Shown in pieces: positions 8,067-15,512 of a DNA stretch of 35,107 nt (within the stretch, counting starts at the first letter, position 1; every line of letters begins with the position of its first letter). The position numbers and the translations under genes were made by a program. Source of the stretch: Thermoplasmata archaeon (GTDB lineage Archaea; Thermoplasmatota; Thermoplasmata; Lutacidiplasmatales; UBA184); contig JASHOP010000010.1 of NCBI GenBank assembly GCA_030041075.1, positions 1-35,107 of the forward strand. Direction: 5' to 3'. The notes beneath the pieces are model-generated. The model did not search any database and was not told the origin of the DNA. It saw only the letters and a list, made by a program, of their open reading frames with translations.

Positions 8067-8600
8067 ATGCCCGCCTTCTCTCGACTCCGCGCCGGGGCCC
8101 TGCGGGCCCGGGACGCGCTCCGCCCGCCGACGCCGGTCTACGCCCATTGCGACATCCCCTGCGGTATTTACGACCCGCACGAGGCGCAGATCGCGGCCCT
8201 CACCGTCCTTAGGATGGACCAGCTGATCGGCGAGCTCGCCGGGCCGGTGACGGACGCGAAGCCCGAGGACCGCGCGGCGTACGTCGCCAAGCTCGCGCGC
8301 TACACGTCGGTGAAGGAGCTCCACGCGGAGAGGGTGAAGAGCGAGATCCGGGTCATCTGGGGCGACTACTTCACCGCCGACCACGCGAAGCAGTTCCCCC
8401 ACCTCGCCGAGCTCACGCTGAAGATCCTGAAGCAGGCGTCGAAGACCCGCCAGGGCACCGGCGTCGCGGACGCCCAGGAGCTCCTGAGCCTCGTCCAGCA
8501 GTTCGCGGAGATCTTCTGGCAGTCGAAGGGCGCGAAGACGAAGCGCCAGCCGTCCCTCCAGAAGTCCGGCGGCGAGCTCGTCGTCCCGGTGCCGGCGTAG
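8067..8600 (+). CDS. sodN: Nickel-containing superoxide dismutase, precursor with leader peptide
   Basis: 177 aa. The nickel hook 'HCDIPCGIYDP' begins at residue 27 (family consensus HCxxPCGxY): after leader removal the His amine and imidazole and the two Cys thiolates (Cys28, Cys32) bind nickel. The rest aligns with the four-helix bundle of the Streptomyces enzyme, for example 'VIWGDYFTADHAKQFPHL' and 'FAEIFWQSKGAKTK'. The 26-residue leader 'MPAFSRLRAGALRARD...' is Arg-rich and not a hydrophobic signal peptide, so the mature enzyme is probably cytosolic. A C-terminal extension of about 20 residues goes beyond the bacterial length. It converts superoxide to oxygen and hydrogen peroxide. The probable maturation protease is encoded divergently next door. 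Buried in a longer track ORF whose N-terminal part is spurious. Confidence 0.93.
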   Translation: MPAFSRLRAGALRARDALRPPTPVYAHCDIPCGIYDPHEAQIAALTVLRMDQLIGELAGPVTDAKPEDRAAYVAKLARYTSVKELHAERVKSEIRVIWGDYFTADHAKQFPHLAELTLKILKQASKTRQGTGVADAQELLSLVQQFAEIFWQSKGAKTKRQPSLQKSGGELVVPVPA

Positions 8601-8636
8601 GTCCGAGGCGGCGAGCGTCCCCGACGCCCCGACCGG

Positions 8637-10166
8637 ATGACCGAGACGCTCCCGGTCGACGGTCGCTCGCTGACCCTCGAGCGGTTCCTCTCGGTCTGCC
8701 GCGGGGGCCGGGCCGTCGCGCTCGCACCCGACGCGGAGTCGGCGCTGCGCGCGAGCCGCCGGTCGCTGGAGCGGGCGATCGATTCGGGGCGGGCGATCTA
8801 CGGCGTCTCGACCGGGTTCGGGGCGCTGTCGGACCGGACCGTGCCGCGCGACCGGCTCCGCGAGCTGCAGGCGTCCCTCGTCCGGAGCCACGCGAGCGGC
8901 ACCGGCCCCCCGCTCCCCGCCGACCTCGTCCGCGGGACGATGCTCCTGCGCCTCAACTCGCTCGCCCGCGGCCTCTCGGGGGTGCGCCCCGAGGTGACCG
9001 ACCGGCTCGCGGAGCTGCTCAACCGGGGCCTGGTCCCGTGGGTCCCCGAGCAGGGGTCGGTGGGCGCCTCCGGGGACCTCGCCCCGCTCGCCCACCTCGC
9101 GCTCGCCGTGATCGGGGAAGGGGCGTTCGTCGACCCCCGCTCCGGCGCGGCGGTCCCGGCCGGGGAGGTCCTCCGCCGGGAGCGGCTCGAGCCGCTCGTC
9201 CTCGCGGAGAAGGAGGGGGTCGCGCTCCTCAACGGCACCTCGCTGATGGGGGCGTACCTCGCCCTGGGCGTCGCCGACGCCCGGGCGATCCTGGACGCGG
9301 GGACGGTCGCCGGGGCCCTCGCGTTCGACGCGCTGGAGGGCGCCCCGGAATCGCTCGACGACCGGCTCGGCGAGATCCGCGACTCGCCGGACCACCGCGC
9401 GATCGCCGGGGCGCTGCGGACCCTGCTCGGGGGAAGCCGGCTCTCGGTCCCCCACGCCACCTGGGCCGGCCAGGACCCGTACTCCCTCCGGTGCCTCCCG
9501 CAGGTGCTGGGCGCGGCCCGCCTCGGGGTCGGCTTCGCCGAGGGCGTGGCGGTCCGGGAGCTCAACGCGGTGAGCGACAACCCGGTCGTCTTCGGCGCCG
9601 ACGACTTCGTGAGCGGGGGCAACTTCCACGGCCAGCCGCTGGCGCTCGCCCTCGACACCCTCGCCCTCGCGGTGCAGTACGTCGCCGGGTTCTCCGAGCG
9701 ACGGGTCGCCCGGCTGGTCCACCCGGCGCTGAACCGCGGGCTCCCGCCGTTCCTCGCTCCCGACGCGGGCCTCTCGGCGGGGTTCATGATCCCCCAGTAC
9801 GTCGCCGCCGCCCTCGTGAACGAGAACGCGACGCTCGTCCATCCGGCGAGCGCCACGAGCCTCCCGACGTCGGCCGACCAGGAGGACTACGTGAGCATGG
9901 GGGCGTGGGCCGGGGCGAAGCTGTTCCGGGTCCTCGGCAACGCGCGCCACGTCGTCGCGATCGAGTGGCTCGTGGCCGGCCAGGCGCTCGAGCTCCGTCG
10001 CCCCCGGACGGGAGGGGTCGGCAGCGAGGCCGCCCTCAAGGCGTTGCGGACCCGGGTGGCTCCGTGGACCCGGGACCGCAGCCCCGCGCCGGACATCGAG
10101 CGGGTCGCCGCCGGGATCGCCTCGGGGGAGCTCGTCCGCGAGGTTCGCGCGGCGGTCCCGTTCTGA
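8637..10166 (+). CDS. hutH: Histidine ammonia-lyase
   Basis: 509 aa, full length. Deaminates histidine to urocanate, the first step of histidine degradation. The Ala-Ser-Gly triad that cyclises to the MIO electrophile is in 'GSVGASGDLAPLAH' around residues 140-153. Other family blocks: 'YGVSTGFGALSD', 'LQASLVRSHASGTG' (the Ser-His pair is typical of HAL rather than tyrosine ammonia-lyase), 'NAVSDNPVVFG', 'GGNFHGQPLA' and 'TSADQEDYVSMG' (QEDHVSM in most HALs; here Tyr replaces His). No other hut gene lies in the window, so whether urocanate is degraded further is not shown. Starts 36 bp after sodN on the same strand and may share its transcript. Confidence 0.9.
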   Translation: MTETLPVDGRSLTLERFLSVCRGGRAVALAPDAESALRASRRSLERAIDSGRAIYGVSTGFGALSDRTVPRDRLRELQASLVRSHASGTGPPLPADLVRGTMLLRLNSLARGLSGVRPEVTDRLAELLNRGLVPWVPEQGSVGASGDLAPLAHLALAVIGEGAFVDPRSGAAVPAGEVLRRERLEPLVLAEKEGVALLNGTSLMGAYLALGVADARAILDAGTVAGALAFDALEGAPESLDDRLGEIRDSPDHRAIAGALRTLLGGSRLSVPHATWAGQDPYSLRCLPQVLGAARLGVGFAEGVAVRELNAVSDNPVVFGADDFVSGGNFHGQPLALALDTLALAVQYVAGFSERRVARLVHPALNRGLPPFLAPDAGLSAGFMIPQYVAAALVNENATLVHPASATSLPTSADQEDYVSMGAWAGAKLFRVLGNARHVVAIEWLVAGQALELRRPRTGGVGSEAALKALRTRVAPWTRDRSPAPDIERVAAGIASGELVREVRAAVPF

Positions 10167-10205
10167 GCGGGCTCCCCGGTCGCGCGGGCGCCCCGGGCCC
10201 GCCGG

Positions 10206-11237
10206 TTACGGCGCGAAGCGCGGGGGTACCCGGCAGGTGGCCCGGACGCGGGGCAGGCGGTACTTCTTCGGACCGGGCGCCCGCGACGGGGCCGCGGGGG
10301 TCGGGGGCGGCGGGTAGGCGCGAGGCAGGTCGACCCTCGTCCGCGAGACCGCGGATACGGCGGGCCGTTCGGATGCCGGGAGCGGGGTCGGAGCGGCCTC
10401 GGAGGAGCGGAGCGGCGAGGTCGCGGGAGCCCCGACGGCCGGGCCCGGTTCGGGATTTTGATCGGCCGGCACGTCGATCGGCACGGGGGCGGCGGTCGAA
10501 GCGGACGCGGCCGGGGCCCGCTCCTCCCCGGTGCCCCTCGGGCCGGGGAGCGGACCATCGCTCGCGGCGGTCGTTTTGGGTTCCGCCGGGGCCACCGGCG
10601 CGGGAGGGGGCGCGGACGCGAAGCGAACGGTCTCGCCGCACGCCGGGCACGCGTACTCGCTGATCCCCTTGTGCCGGAGCGGGGTCCGGCACCGGGGGCA
10701 GGGGATCGGCTTCGCGGTGACGTAGGCCGCGAACAGCTCCTGGGAGCGGCGGTCGGCGATCGGCGACGTTCCGCGGGCCGGAGCGGAGGGCGCCTCAGCG
10801 GACCCCTCCCCGGCGGTTCCGGCGACGCGGGCGCGCACGGTGGTGAGCCGGCCGCAGGTCGGACAGACGACGATCGAACCCGTCGCCGCGGCGAGGAGCG
10901 GGACGTGACAGGATGGGCACACGGGCTTCGCCCCCGTCGGCGCGAGGGCCGTGCTCGGCCGCGGGACCCCGGCCGGGCTCTCCGCCGCTGGAGGATCGGG
11001 TCCGTCCGCCGGCGGCTCCTCGACGATCGGCGGAGCCCACCGGACGACCCGGAGCGCCGGGTCGTACGTCACCGGTGAGCCGGGGCGGGAGAGCTCATCG
11101 ATCAGGGCCTTCTCGGTCCTGCGCTCGCGCCAGGAGAGCGCGGCGGCGAGGCCGGGCACGCTCGTGGTCCCGAGCGACTCCACGGCGTCCCGGAGGGGTC
11201 CGAGGTCGTCCGGCGGTCGGCGGAACAGCGAGGGCAT
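10206..11237 (-). CDS. Uncharacterised protein: predicted winged helix, two zinc ribbons, Pro/Ala-rich tail
   Basis: 343 aa, function not recognised. Residues about 10-68 ('LRDAVESLGTTSVPGLAAAL' ... 'VTYDPALRVVRWA') look like a winged-helix domain with a beta-wing end. Two treble CxxC ribbon pairs follow: 'CPSC'-x14-'CPTC' (about 108-130) and 'CPRC'-x12-'CPAC' (about 178-198), each able to bind one zinc. Between and after them the chain is low-complexity, rich in Pro, Ala, Ser and Glu, with a basic C-terminus ('GPKKYRLPRVRATCRVPP'). The architecture suggests a nucleic-acid-associated or scaffold protein. Convergent with hutH; an ATG start at 11237 is the only plausible one. Related in style to uncharacterised zinc-ribbon proteins of Thermoplasmatota. 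Confidence 0.6.
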   Translation of the reverse strand: MPSLFRRPPDDLGPLRDAVESLGTTSVPGLAAALSWRERRTEKALIDELSRPGSPVTYDPALRVVRWAPPIVEEPPADGPDPPAAESPAGVPRPSTALAPTGAKPVCPSCHVPLLAAATGSIVVCPTCGRLTTVRARVAGTAGEGSAEAPSAPARGTSPIADRRSQELFAAYVTAKPIPCPRCRTPLRHKGISEYACPACGETVRFASAPPPAPVAPAEPKTTAASDGPLPGPRGTGEERAPAASASTAAPVPIDVPADQNPEPGPAVGAPATSPLRSSEAAPTPLPASERPAVSAVSRTRVDLPRAYPPPPTPAAPSRAPGPKKYRLPRVRATCRVPPRFAP

Positions 11238-11390
11238 CGACCCCGCACGCGCGTCCCGGAGAGGAAGAACCTATCGTTCGACCGGAACGAGATGGGGAAG
11301 GCACCGACGGGGCGACGCCCGGTCTCGTGGACGGTGCCACCAGAAGTCGCACCGCCGGTGCCCGAGGCCATCCGGGATAGCGCTCCACGG

Positions 11391-11400
11391 ACTATATAGT
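11391..11400 (+). promoter_or_regulatory. Palindromic TATA element ACTATATAGT
   Basis: A perfect 10-bp palindrome with the strongest TATA match in the window. It lies about 115 nt before the likely start of the receiver-like gene (11514) and about 155 nt before the start of the minus-strand zinc-ribbon gene (11237), so either transcript would carry a leader. A closer ATG at 11419 opens only a frame I consider spurious. The rest of 11238-11513 shows nothing else I can support. Confidence 0.45.
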
Positions 11401-11513
11401 TGACCGGACGCGCGGACGATGGAGGTTGCCGAGCGGCCAGGGAAGGGTTCATCTACTCGCGGCGACCAGTTTCCCACCCAAGGCACCCTCGGGGGAAGGG
11501 GCCGGTCCGATCC

Positions 11514-11954
11514 GTGGGGGAAGGCCAGGGCGGATCGGCATCGCCTCTCCCTGCGGCCGCGGAGGGCGTCGCCACGCGCCGGAACCGGGCCCCCATCGCC
11601 ATCGGCGCGTCGAACGACGAGATCCGGATCCTCCTCCGGGGCATCCTGCGGCTGCACCGCTACCCCGTAGCGGGGGAGGCGATGTCGCCGGCCGACCTGG
11701 CGCGCCTGCCGCCGGAGACCCGGATCCTCGTCTACGACGTGGGCGGGGACGTGGCCCGGTGGACCGACTCCGTGTCGGCCCTGACCCGGGATAACCCCGG
11801 CATCCAGGTGCTGGCGCTCCTTCCGCTCGGGAGCGACGTGGGCCACTCGGACGCGGAGCGCATCGGGGCGCTCGCGATCCTCGTGAAGCCGTTCAAGGCT
11901 CACGACCTGGTCCGCGCGCTCGACGCCCTCGTGGCGGACCCGGGCGCTCCGTAG
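11514..11954 (+). CDS. Degenerate response-regulator receiver-like protein
   Basis: 146 aa from GTG 11514; the track start at TTG 11400 lies inside the TATA element and is unlikely. From about residue 30 the protein follows the CheY alpha/beta pattern: 'IAIGASNDEIRILLRGIL', 'ILVYDVGGD' with the Asp at the phosphorylation-site position, and 'AILVKPFKAHDLVRALDALV' with the conserved Lys-Pro. The acidic pair after strand 1 is replaced ('GAS' in place of VDD), and the usual Thr/Ser of strand 4 is Leu ('LALLPLGS'). Magnesium binding and phosphotransfer are therefore doubtful, and it may act as a pseudo-receiver or protein-interaction module. There is no output domain and no histidine kinase nearby. 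Its 3' end overlaps the convergent mutY gene by 62 bp. Confidence 0.6.
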   Translation: MGEGQGGSASPLPAAAEGVATRRNRAPIAIGASNDEIRILLRGILRLHRYPVAGEAMSPADLARLPPETRILVYDVGGDVARWTDSVSALTRDNPGIQVLALLPLGSDVGHSDAERIGALAILVKPFKAHDLVRALDALVADPGAP

Positions 11955-13155
11955 GAACGCCACGCGCCCCGGGCGCGGGTTCGGGTCCGGGGGCTCGCCC
12001 GGACCCGGGCCGGCGGGGGGCGACGCCGACCCGCGGACCGGCCTGACCGTCGAGGAACCCGCCCGGCTCCTCGAGACGACGCACGATCTTCCGGGTCGCC
12101 CCGGGGATCGGAAGCCGTTCGAGCTCGGCCGGGGTCACCCAGCGGCGCGTCGAGCTCGTGGCGGGCCGGCGGGCGCCGGGTCGGCCCTGGAAGACACGGA
12201 GCTCGACCGTGAAGTGGCTGTAGGCGTGGTGGACCGACCCCAGGTCGGCGAGCCCACGCACCCGCGCCCGGGTCTCCTCGAGGAGCTCGCGTCGCGCGGC
12301 GTGCTCGGGGTCCTCCCCCGGTTCGATCTTGCCGCCCGGGAACTCCCAGAGACCCCCCAGGAGACCTCCCGCCGGCCGTCGCTGCACGAGCCAGCGACCC
12401 CGGTCGGTCAGGACCACGACCGCTCCCCTCACGTGGGGCCGAGACCGTCGCGGAGCGCGCCGTGGGACCCGGGACGGATCGGCCAGCTCGCGGTACGCGC
12501 GGCAGGCGAACGCGACGGGACAGTCGGGGCATCGGGGGGCACGGGGAAGGCAAACCGTTTCGCCGAGCTCCATCACCGCCTCGTTGAACGGCCCGGCGTC
12601 CGGCGTCGGGAGCTCCGCGGCCAGCACCGCCGCGAGGCGAGCCCGCACGCGGGCGGTCCCGAGATCCCCCGTCTCCCGGGTCCACCGGGCCGCGACGCGA
12701 AGGCCGTTCGCCTCGAGCGCGACGACCGGCTCCCCGAACGCGAGGCTCGCGATCGCGCGGGCGATGTAGCGGCCGACGCCGGGCAGCCGTTCGAGCGACC
12801 CGGCCGAGCGGGGGAGCCGTCCGCCGTTCGTGCGAACGAGGAGCCGCGCGGCGTCGTGGAGGCGCCGCGCGCGGGCGTAGTACCCCGCGCCCTCCCACGC
12901 CTTCAGCACCTCCGACCGGCTCGCGCCCGCCAGCGCGCGAACGCTCGGGAACCGGGCGACGAACCGCTCGTAGTACGGGAGCGCCTGCCGGACCCGGGTC
13001 TGCTGGAGCAGGACCTCGGCGACCCAGATCCGGTACGGATCGCGCCGCGAACGCCAGGGGAGGGGCCGACGATGGTGGCGGAACCAGGCCACGAGGACCC
13101 GCGCGCGGCGCGACGGCGCCCGCGGCGGCGAGGCGGACGCTGGCTCCGGCTCCAC
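11893..13155 (-). CDS. mutY: MutY-type adenine DNA glycosylase fused to an apparently intact Nudix domain
   Basis: 420 aa. The N-terminal half is an HhH-GPD glycosylase that removes adenine mispaired with 8-oxoguanine: 'PLPWRSRRDPYRIWVAEVLLQQTRV' contains the catalytic Glu, 'LERLPGVGRYIARAI' is the HhH, and the 4Fe-4S ligands follow C-x6-C-x2-C-x5-C at about residues 201-217. At the second catalytic position most MutY read DGNV; here it is 'LEANGLRV', so Asp is replaced by Glu148. The C-terminal domain reads 'GGKIEPGEDPEHAARRELLE' then 'ET', a nearly complete Nudix box, whereas many MutY C-terminal domains have lost it. A Pro/Arg/Gly-rich tail of about 60 residues overlaps the receiver gene. 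GTG start, 33 nt from a TATA box apparently shared with the thioredoxin gene. Confidence 0.88.
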   Translation of the reverse strand: MEPEPASASPPRAPSRRARVLVAWFRHHRRPLPWRSRRDPYRIWVAEVLLQQTRVRQALPYYERFVARFPSVRALAGASRSEVLKAWEGAGYYARARRLHDAARLLVRTNGGRLPRSAGSLERLPGVGRYIARAIASLAFGEPVVALEANGLRVAARWTRETGDLGTARVRARLAAVLAAELPTPDAGPFNEAVMELGETVCLPRAPRCPDCPVAFACRAYRELADPSRVPRRAPRRSRPHVRGAVVVLTDRGRWLVQRRPAGGLLGGLWEFPGGKIEPGEDPEHAARRELLEETRARVRGLADLGSVHHAYSHFTVELRVFQGRPGARRPATSSTRRWVTPAELERLPIPGATRKIVRRLEEPGGFLDGQAGPRVGVAPRRPGSGRAPGPEPAPGARGVPTERPGPPRGRRARGPGREP

Positions 13156-13183
13156 GCCCCCCGCGCCGCGAGACGAAACGCAG

Positions 13184-13192
13184 GCTTAAAGC
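13184..13192. promoter_or_regulatory. Near-palindromic TATA box shared by mutY and the thioredoxin gene
   Basis: GCTTAAAGC, reading GCTTTAAGC on the other strand, centred 33 nt from the mutY start (13155) and 33 nt from the thioredoxin start (13221). It is the only good TATA candidate for either gene, so one element may serve both directions. A second AT-rich run (TTTTCAAT, 13201) is too close to the thioredoxin start. Confidence 0.5.
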
Positions 13193-13220
13193 GGCGGGGG
13201 TTTTCAATCCGGACGAACGC

Positions 13221-13628
13221 GTGACCGGGAGCGAGCCGAGGGACCTGATTCCCGTCGACGATTCGACGTTCGAGGCGGAAGTCATCCGCTGCCGCCTCCC
13301 GGTCGTGGTCGACTTCTACGCCAACTGGTGCGCCCCCTGCCGCGTCGTCGAGCCCACGCTCCGGGAGCTCTCCATCCGCCTGGCGGGCCGGATCAAGTTC
13401 ACGAAAGTGAACGTGGATGAGGCCGAGGTCGTCACCCGCTCGTACGGAATCCACGCGATCCCGACGTACCTGTTCGTCGAATCCGGCACGGAACGGGGAC
13501 GGGAGATCGGACCGATCGACCCGGTGGCGTTCCGGGTCATCCTGCGGAAGTACTTCGCCGTGGGCGGCGCCGCGGGAGGCGGCCGCTCCGCGGCCCCCGG
13601 GGCGGCCAAGCCGGCCCCGGACCCGTAG
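13221..13628 (+). CDS. Thioredoxin
   Basis: 135 aa with a single thioredoxin fold. The redox centre is 'WCAPC' at residues 36-40 in 'VVVDFYANWCAPCRVVEPTL', and the cis-proline loop is 'GIHAIPTYLFVESG'. Ala rather than Gly in the CxPC motif is a common thioredoxin variant. The domain ends near residue 112 and is followed by about 20 residues rich in Gly, Ala and Pro. No signal peptide, so cytosolic. Divergent from mutY and probably sharing its promoter; convergent with purH 83 bp downstream. A partner reductase is not in the window. Confidence 0.92.
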   Translation: MTGSEPRDLIPVDDSTFEAEVIRCRLPVVVDFYANWCAPCRVVEPTLRELSIRLAGRIKFTKVNVDEAEVVTRSYGIHAIPTYLFVESGTERGREIGPIDPVAFRVILRKYFAVGGAAGGGRSAAPGAAKPAPDP

Positions 13629-13711
13629 CCAGGGCCGGCGGCGGTTCCGATCCCCGGCGCCTCGCCGGCCCCGGGAGCCCCGTTCTGCCACTCGCGTAGG
13701 GGGGACGGGTG

Positions 13712-15280
13712 CTAGTGACGGAACACCCGCCAACCGGTGAAGTACATCGACATGCCGTAGCGCTCGGCGGCGGCGATCACCTCGCGATCGCGAACGCTCC
13801 CCCCCGGCTGGATGATCGCGCGCACGCCCGCGCGTCCCGCGGCCTCGACCCCGTCGGGGAACGGGAAGAACGCGTCCGACGCGAGCACCGCGCCCCGGGC
13901 CCGCTCGCCGGCGACCTCGCAGGCGAGCTCGACCGCCTTGACGCGGGTCGGCTGGCCGGAGCCGATCCCCACCGTCGAGCTCCCGGACGCGAGGACGATA
14001 GCGTTCGACTTCGCGTGGCGAACGACCCTCCACGAGAACTCCAACGACGCCAGCACGGCGGCCTCCGGCGCGGACCCCGAGACGCGCGTGAGGTCGGACG
14101 GCACGATATCCCGCCGGTCGGCCTCCTGGACGAGGAGGCGGCCCAGGGCGCTCTTCGCCTCCCAGCGCGGGCGCGCGGCCGGGGACGGGTCGAGCCGGAC
14201 CAGCTTGATCTTGGGGCGCTGGCCGAGCCGGGCCAGGGCGGCCGGGTCGAACTCCGGCGCGCTCAGCAGGTCGACGAAGACCCCCGCCAGCGAGCCCGGG
14301 TCTGCCGCGCCGAACGGACGGTTGACGGCGATCGCGCATCCGTACCGGGCGACCGGGTCGGTGGCGACCGCGCGCGCGAGCGCTGCGTCGATCGTCGGGG
14401 CCCAGGCCGCGCCGCACGGGGTCGCGTGCTTCACGACCGCGGCGGCGGGCTCGCGGAACTCGGCAACGACCGCGGCGGCGGTCTCGAGGTCGAGGAGGTT
14501 GGTGTACGAGAGGGAGTCGCCCTTCACGAGCTCGATCGGCTCGGGATCGAACCCGACGCCCCCGGACCCGGTCCAGGCGTAGGCGGCCCCCCGCTGGTGC
14601 GGGTTTTCACCGTATCGGAGCGTGAGGCGGTCCCGGCGGAACCGGACCTCCCCCGGAAGGACGTCCGCGTCCCCTCCGGCCGCGGTGAGGCCCCGGGCGA
14701 TCGCGGCGTCGTACTCCGAGCACCGCTCGAACGCGCGCACGGCCAGGCGTTGGCGCGTCTCGGAGGAGACCGATCCGCGGAGGCGGCGGACCTCCTCGAG
14801 GAGCGGCCCGTACTGCTCCGGCCCGGTCACGACGGTGACGAACCGGTGGTTCTTCGCGGCGGCGCGGGCCAGGGCGACCCCGCCGATGTCGATGAACTCC
14901 TCCCGGTCGGTCGCCCGGGGCACATCCCGGAGGTGCCGCTCGAACGGGTAGAAGTTGACGACGACCAGGTCGAAGCCGAGGAGCCGCCGGTCGGCGAGCT
15001 CCGAGAGCCCCGGGGGAGTCCGGGGCGCGAGGACCCCCCCGAAGACCGCCGGGTGGAGGGTCTTGACCCGACCCCCGAACCACGACCCGACACCGGTCAG
15101 CTCCTCGACCGGCCGCGTCGGGACCCCCGCGTCCGTGAGACAACGGCCGGTGCCCTGCGTGGCCCACAGCTCCACGCCGAGCGCCGAGAGACCCCGCCCG
15201 AGATCGGGCAGACCGGTCTTGTCGTCCGTCGCGAGGACGGCCCGCCGGATCGGCTCGGCCGCCGGGGTTTCCGAATCCAC
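13712..15280 (-). CDS. purH: Bifunctional AICAR formyltransferase / IMP cyclohydrolase
   Basis: 522 aa from a GTG start; the track ORF begins earlier, but 13712-15280 gives the normal family length. Catalyses the last two steps to IMP: formylation of AICAR with 10-formyl-tetrahydropterin, then ring closure. The N-terminal MGS-like cyclohydrolase domain shows 'SALGVELWATQGTGRCLTDAG' (split motif), 'GGRVKTLHPAVFGGVL' and 'VVVNFYPF'. The formyltransferase domain has 'LRYGENPHQRGAAY', 'NLLDLETAAAVVAEF' and the catalytic Lys-His in 'VVKHATPCGA' near residue 283, then 'SDAFFPFPDGVEAAGRAGV' and the C-terminal 'MYFTGWRVFRH'. Both activities look intact. This is the bacterial-type enzyme; a PurP-family ligase for the same formylation step lies at 29761-30918. 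A TTATCT box lies about 36 nt upstream. Confidence 0.93.
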   Translation of the reverse strand: MDSETPAAEPIRRAVLATDDKTGLPDLGRGLSALGVELWATQGTGRCLTDAGVPTRPVEELTGVGSWFGGRVKTLHPAVFGGVLAPRTPPGLSELADRRLLGFDLVVVNFYPFERHLRDVPRATDREEFIDIGGVALARAAAKNHRFVTVVTGPEQYGPLLEEVRRLRGSVSSETRQRLAVRAFERCSEYDAAIARGLTAAGGDADVLPGEVRFRRDRLTLRYGENPHQRGAAYAWTGSGGVGFDPEPIELVKGDSLSYTNLLDLETAAAVVAEFREPAAAVVKHATPCGAAWAPTIDAALARAVATDPVARYGCAIAVNRPFGAADPGSLAGVFVDLLSAPEFDPAALARLGQRPKIKLVRLDPSPAARPRWEAKSALGRLLVQEADRRDIVPSDLTRVSGSAPEAAVLASLEFSWRVVRHAKSNAIVLASGSSTVGIGSGQPTRVKAVELACEVAGERARGAVLASDAFFPFPDGVEAAGRAGVRAIIQPGGSVRDREVIAAAERYGMSMYFTGWRVFRH

Positions 15281-15312
15281 CCGCCTTACCCCGAACGGGG
15301 AGGGAGGCAGCG

Positions 15313-15320
15313 AGATAAGG
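15313..15320 (-). promoter_or_regulatory. TATA-like box of purH
   Basis: Reads CCTTATCT on the minus strand, about 36 nt before the GTG start, leaving room for a roughly 10-nt leader that includes 'AAGG'. It supports the GTG at 15280 over upstream frame extensions. Confidence 0.45.
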
Positions 15321-15468
15321 TTCGCGGCCGATCGAACGGGTCGCCGCGCGGGGCCCGGCCGACGGGGCGTGTCGACCCAAGCCGGCGCGACCGATCGGGA
15401 GCGTCGGGCCGGGGTTTCGCCGGCCGCCCCGGGCCGACCCCGGATCTCGGCGGATCCACGAGACAACG

Positions 15469-15477
15469 AATAAATAG
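15469..15477 (+). promoter_or_regulatory. TATA-like box of the pilin-like gene
   Basis: AATAAATAG, about 40 nt before GTG 15513. A GGAG lies just before that GTG at SD-like spacing, so this mRNA probably has a short leader, unlike most of its neighbours. Confidence 0.5.
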
Positions 15478-15512
15478 CGAGTCCCTGCCTAGTTGTTCCC
15501 TCCGGAGTGGTC

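Noticed and set aside
11419-11670. 83-aa ORF starting at the predicted leaderless position after the palindromic TATA box
   Set aside because: The position is attractive, but the translation is Arg/Ser/Gly-rich without structure and conflicts with the receiver-like frame that shows real family similarity.
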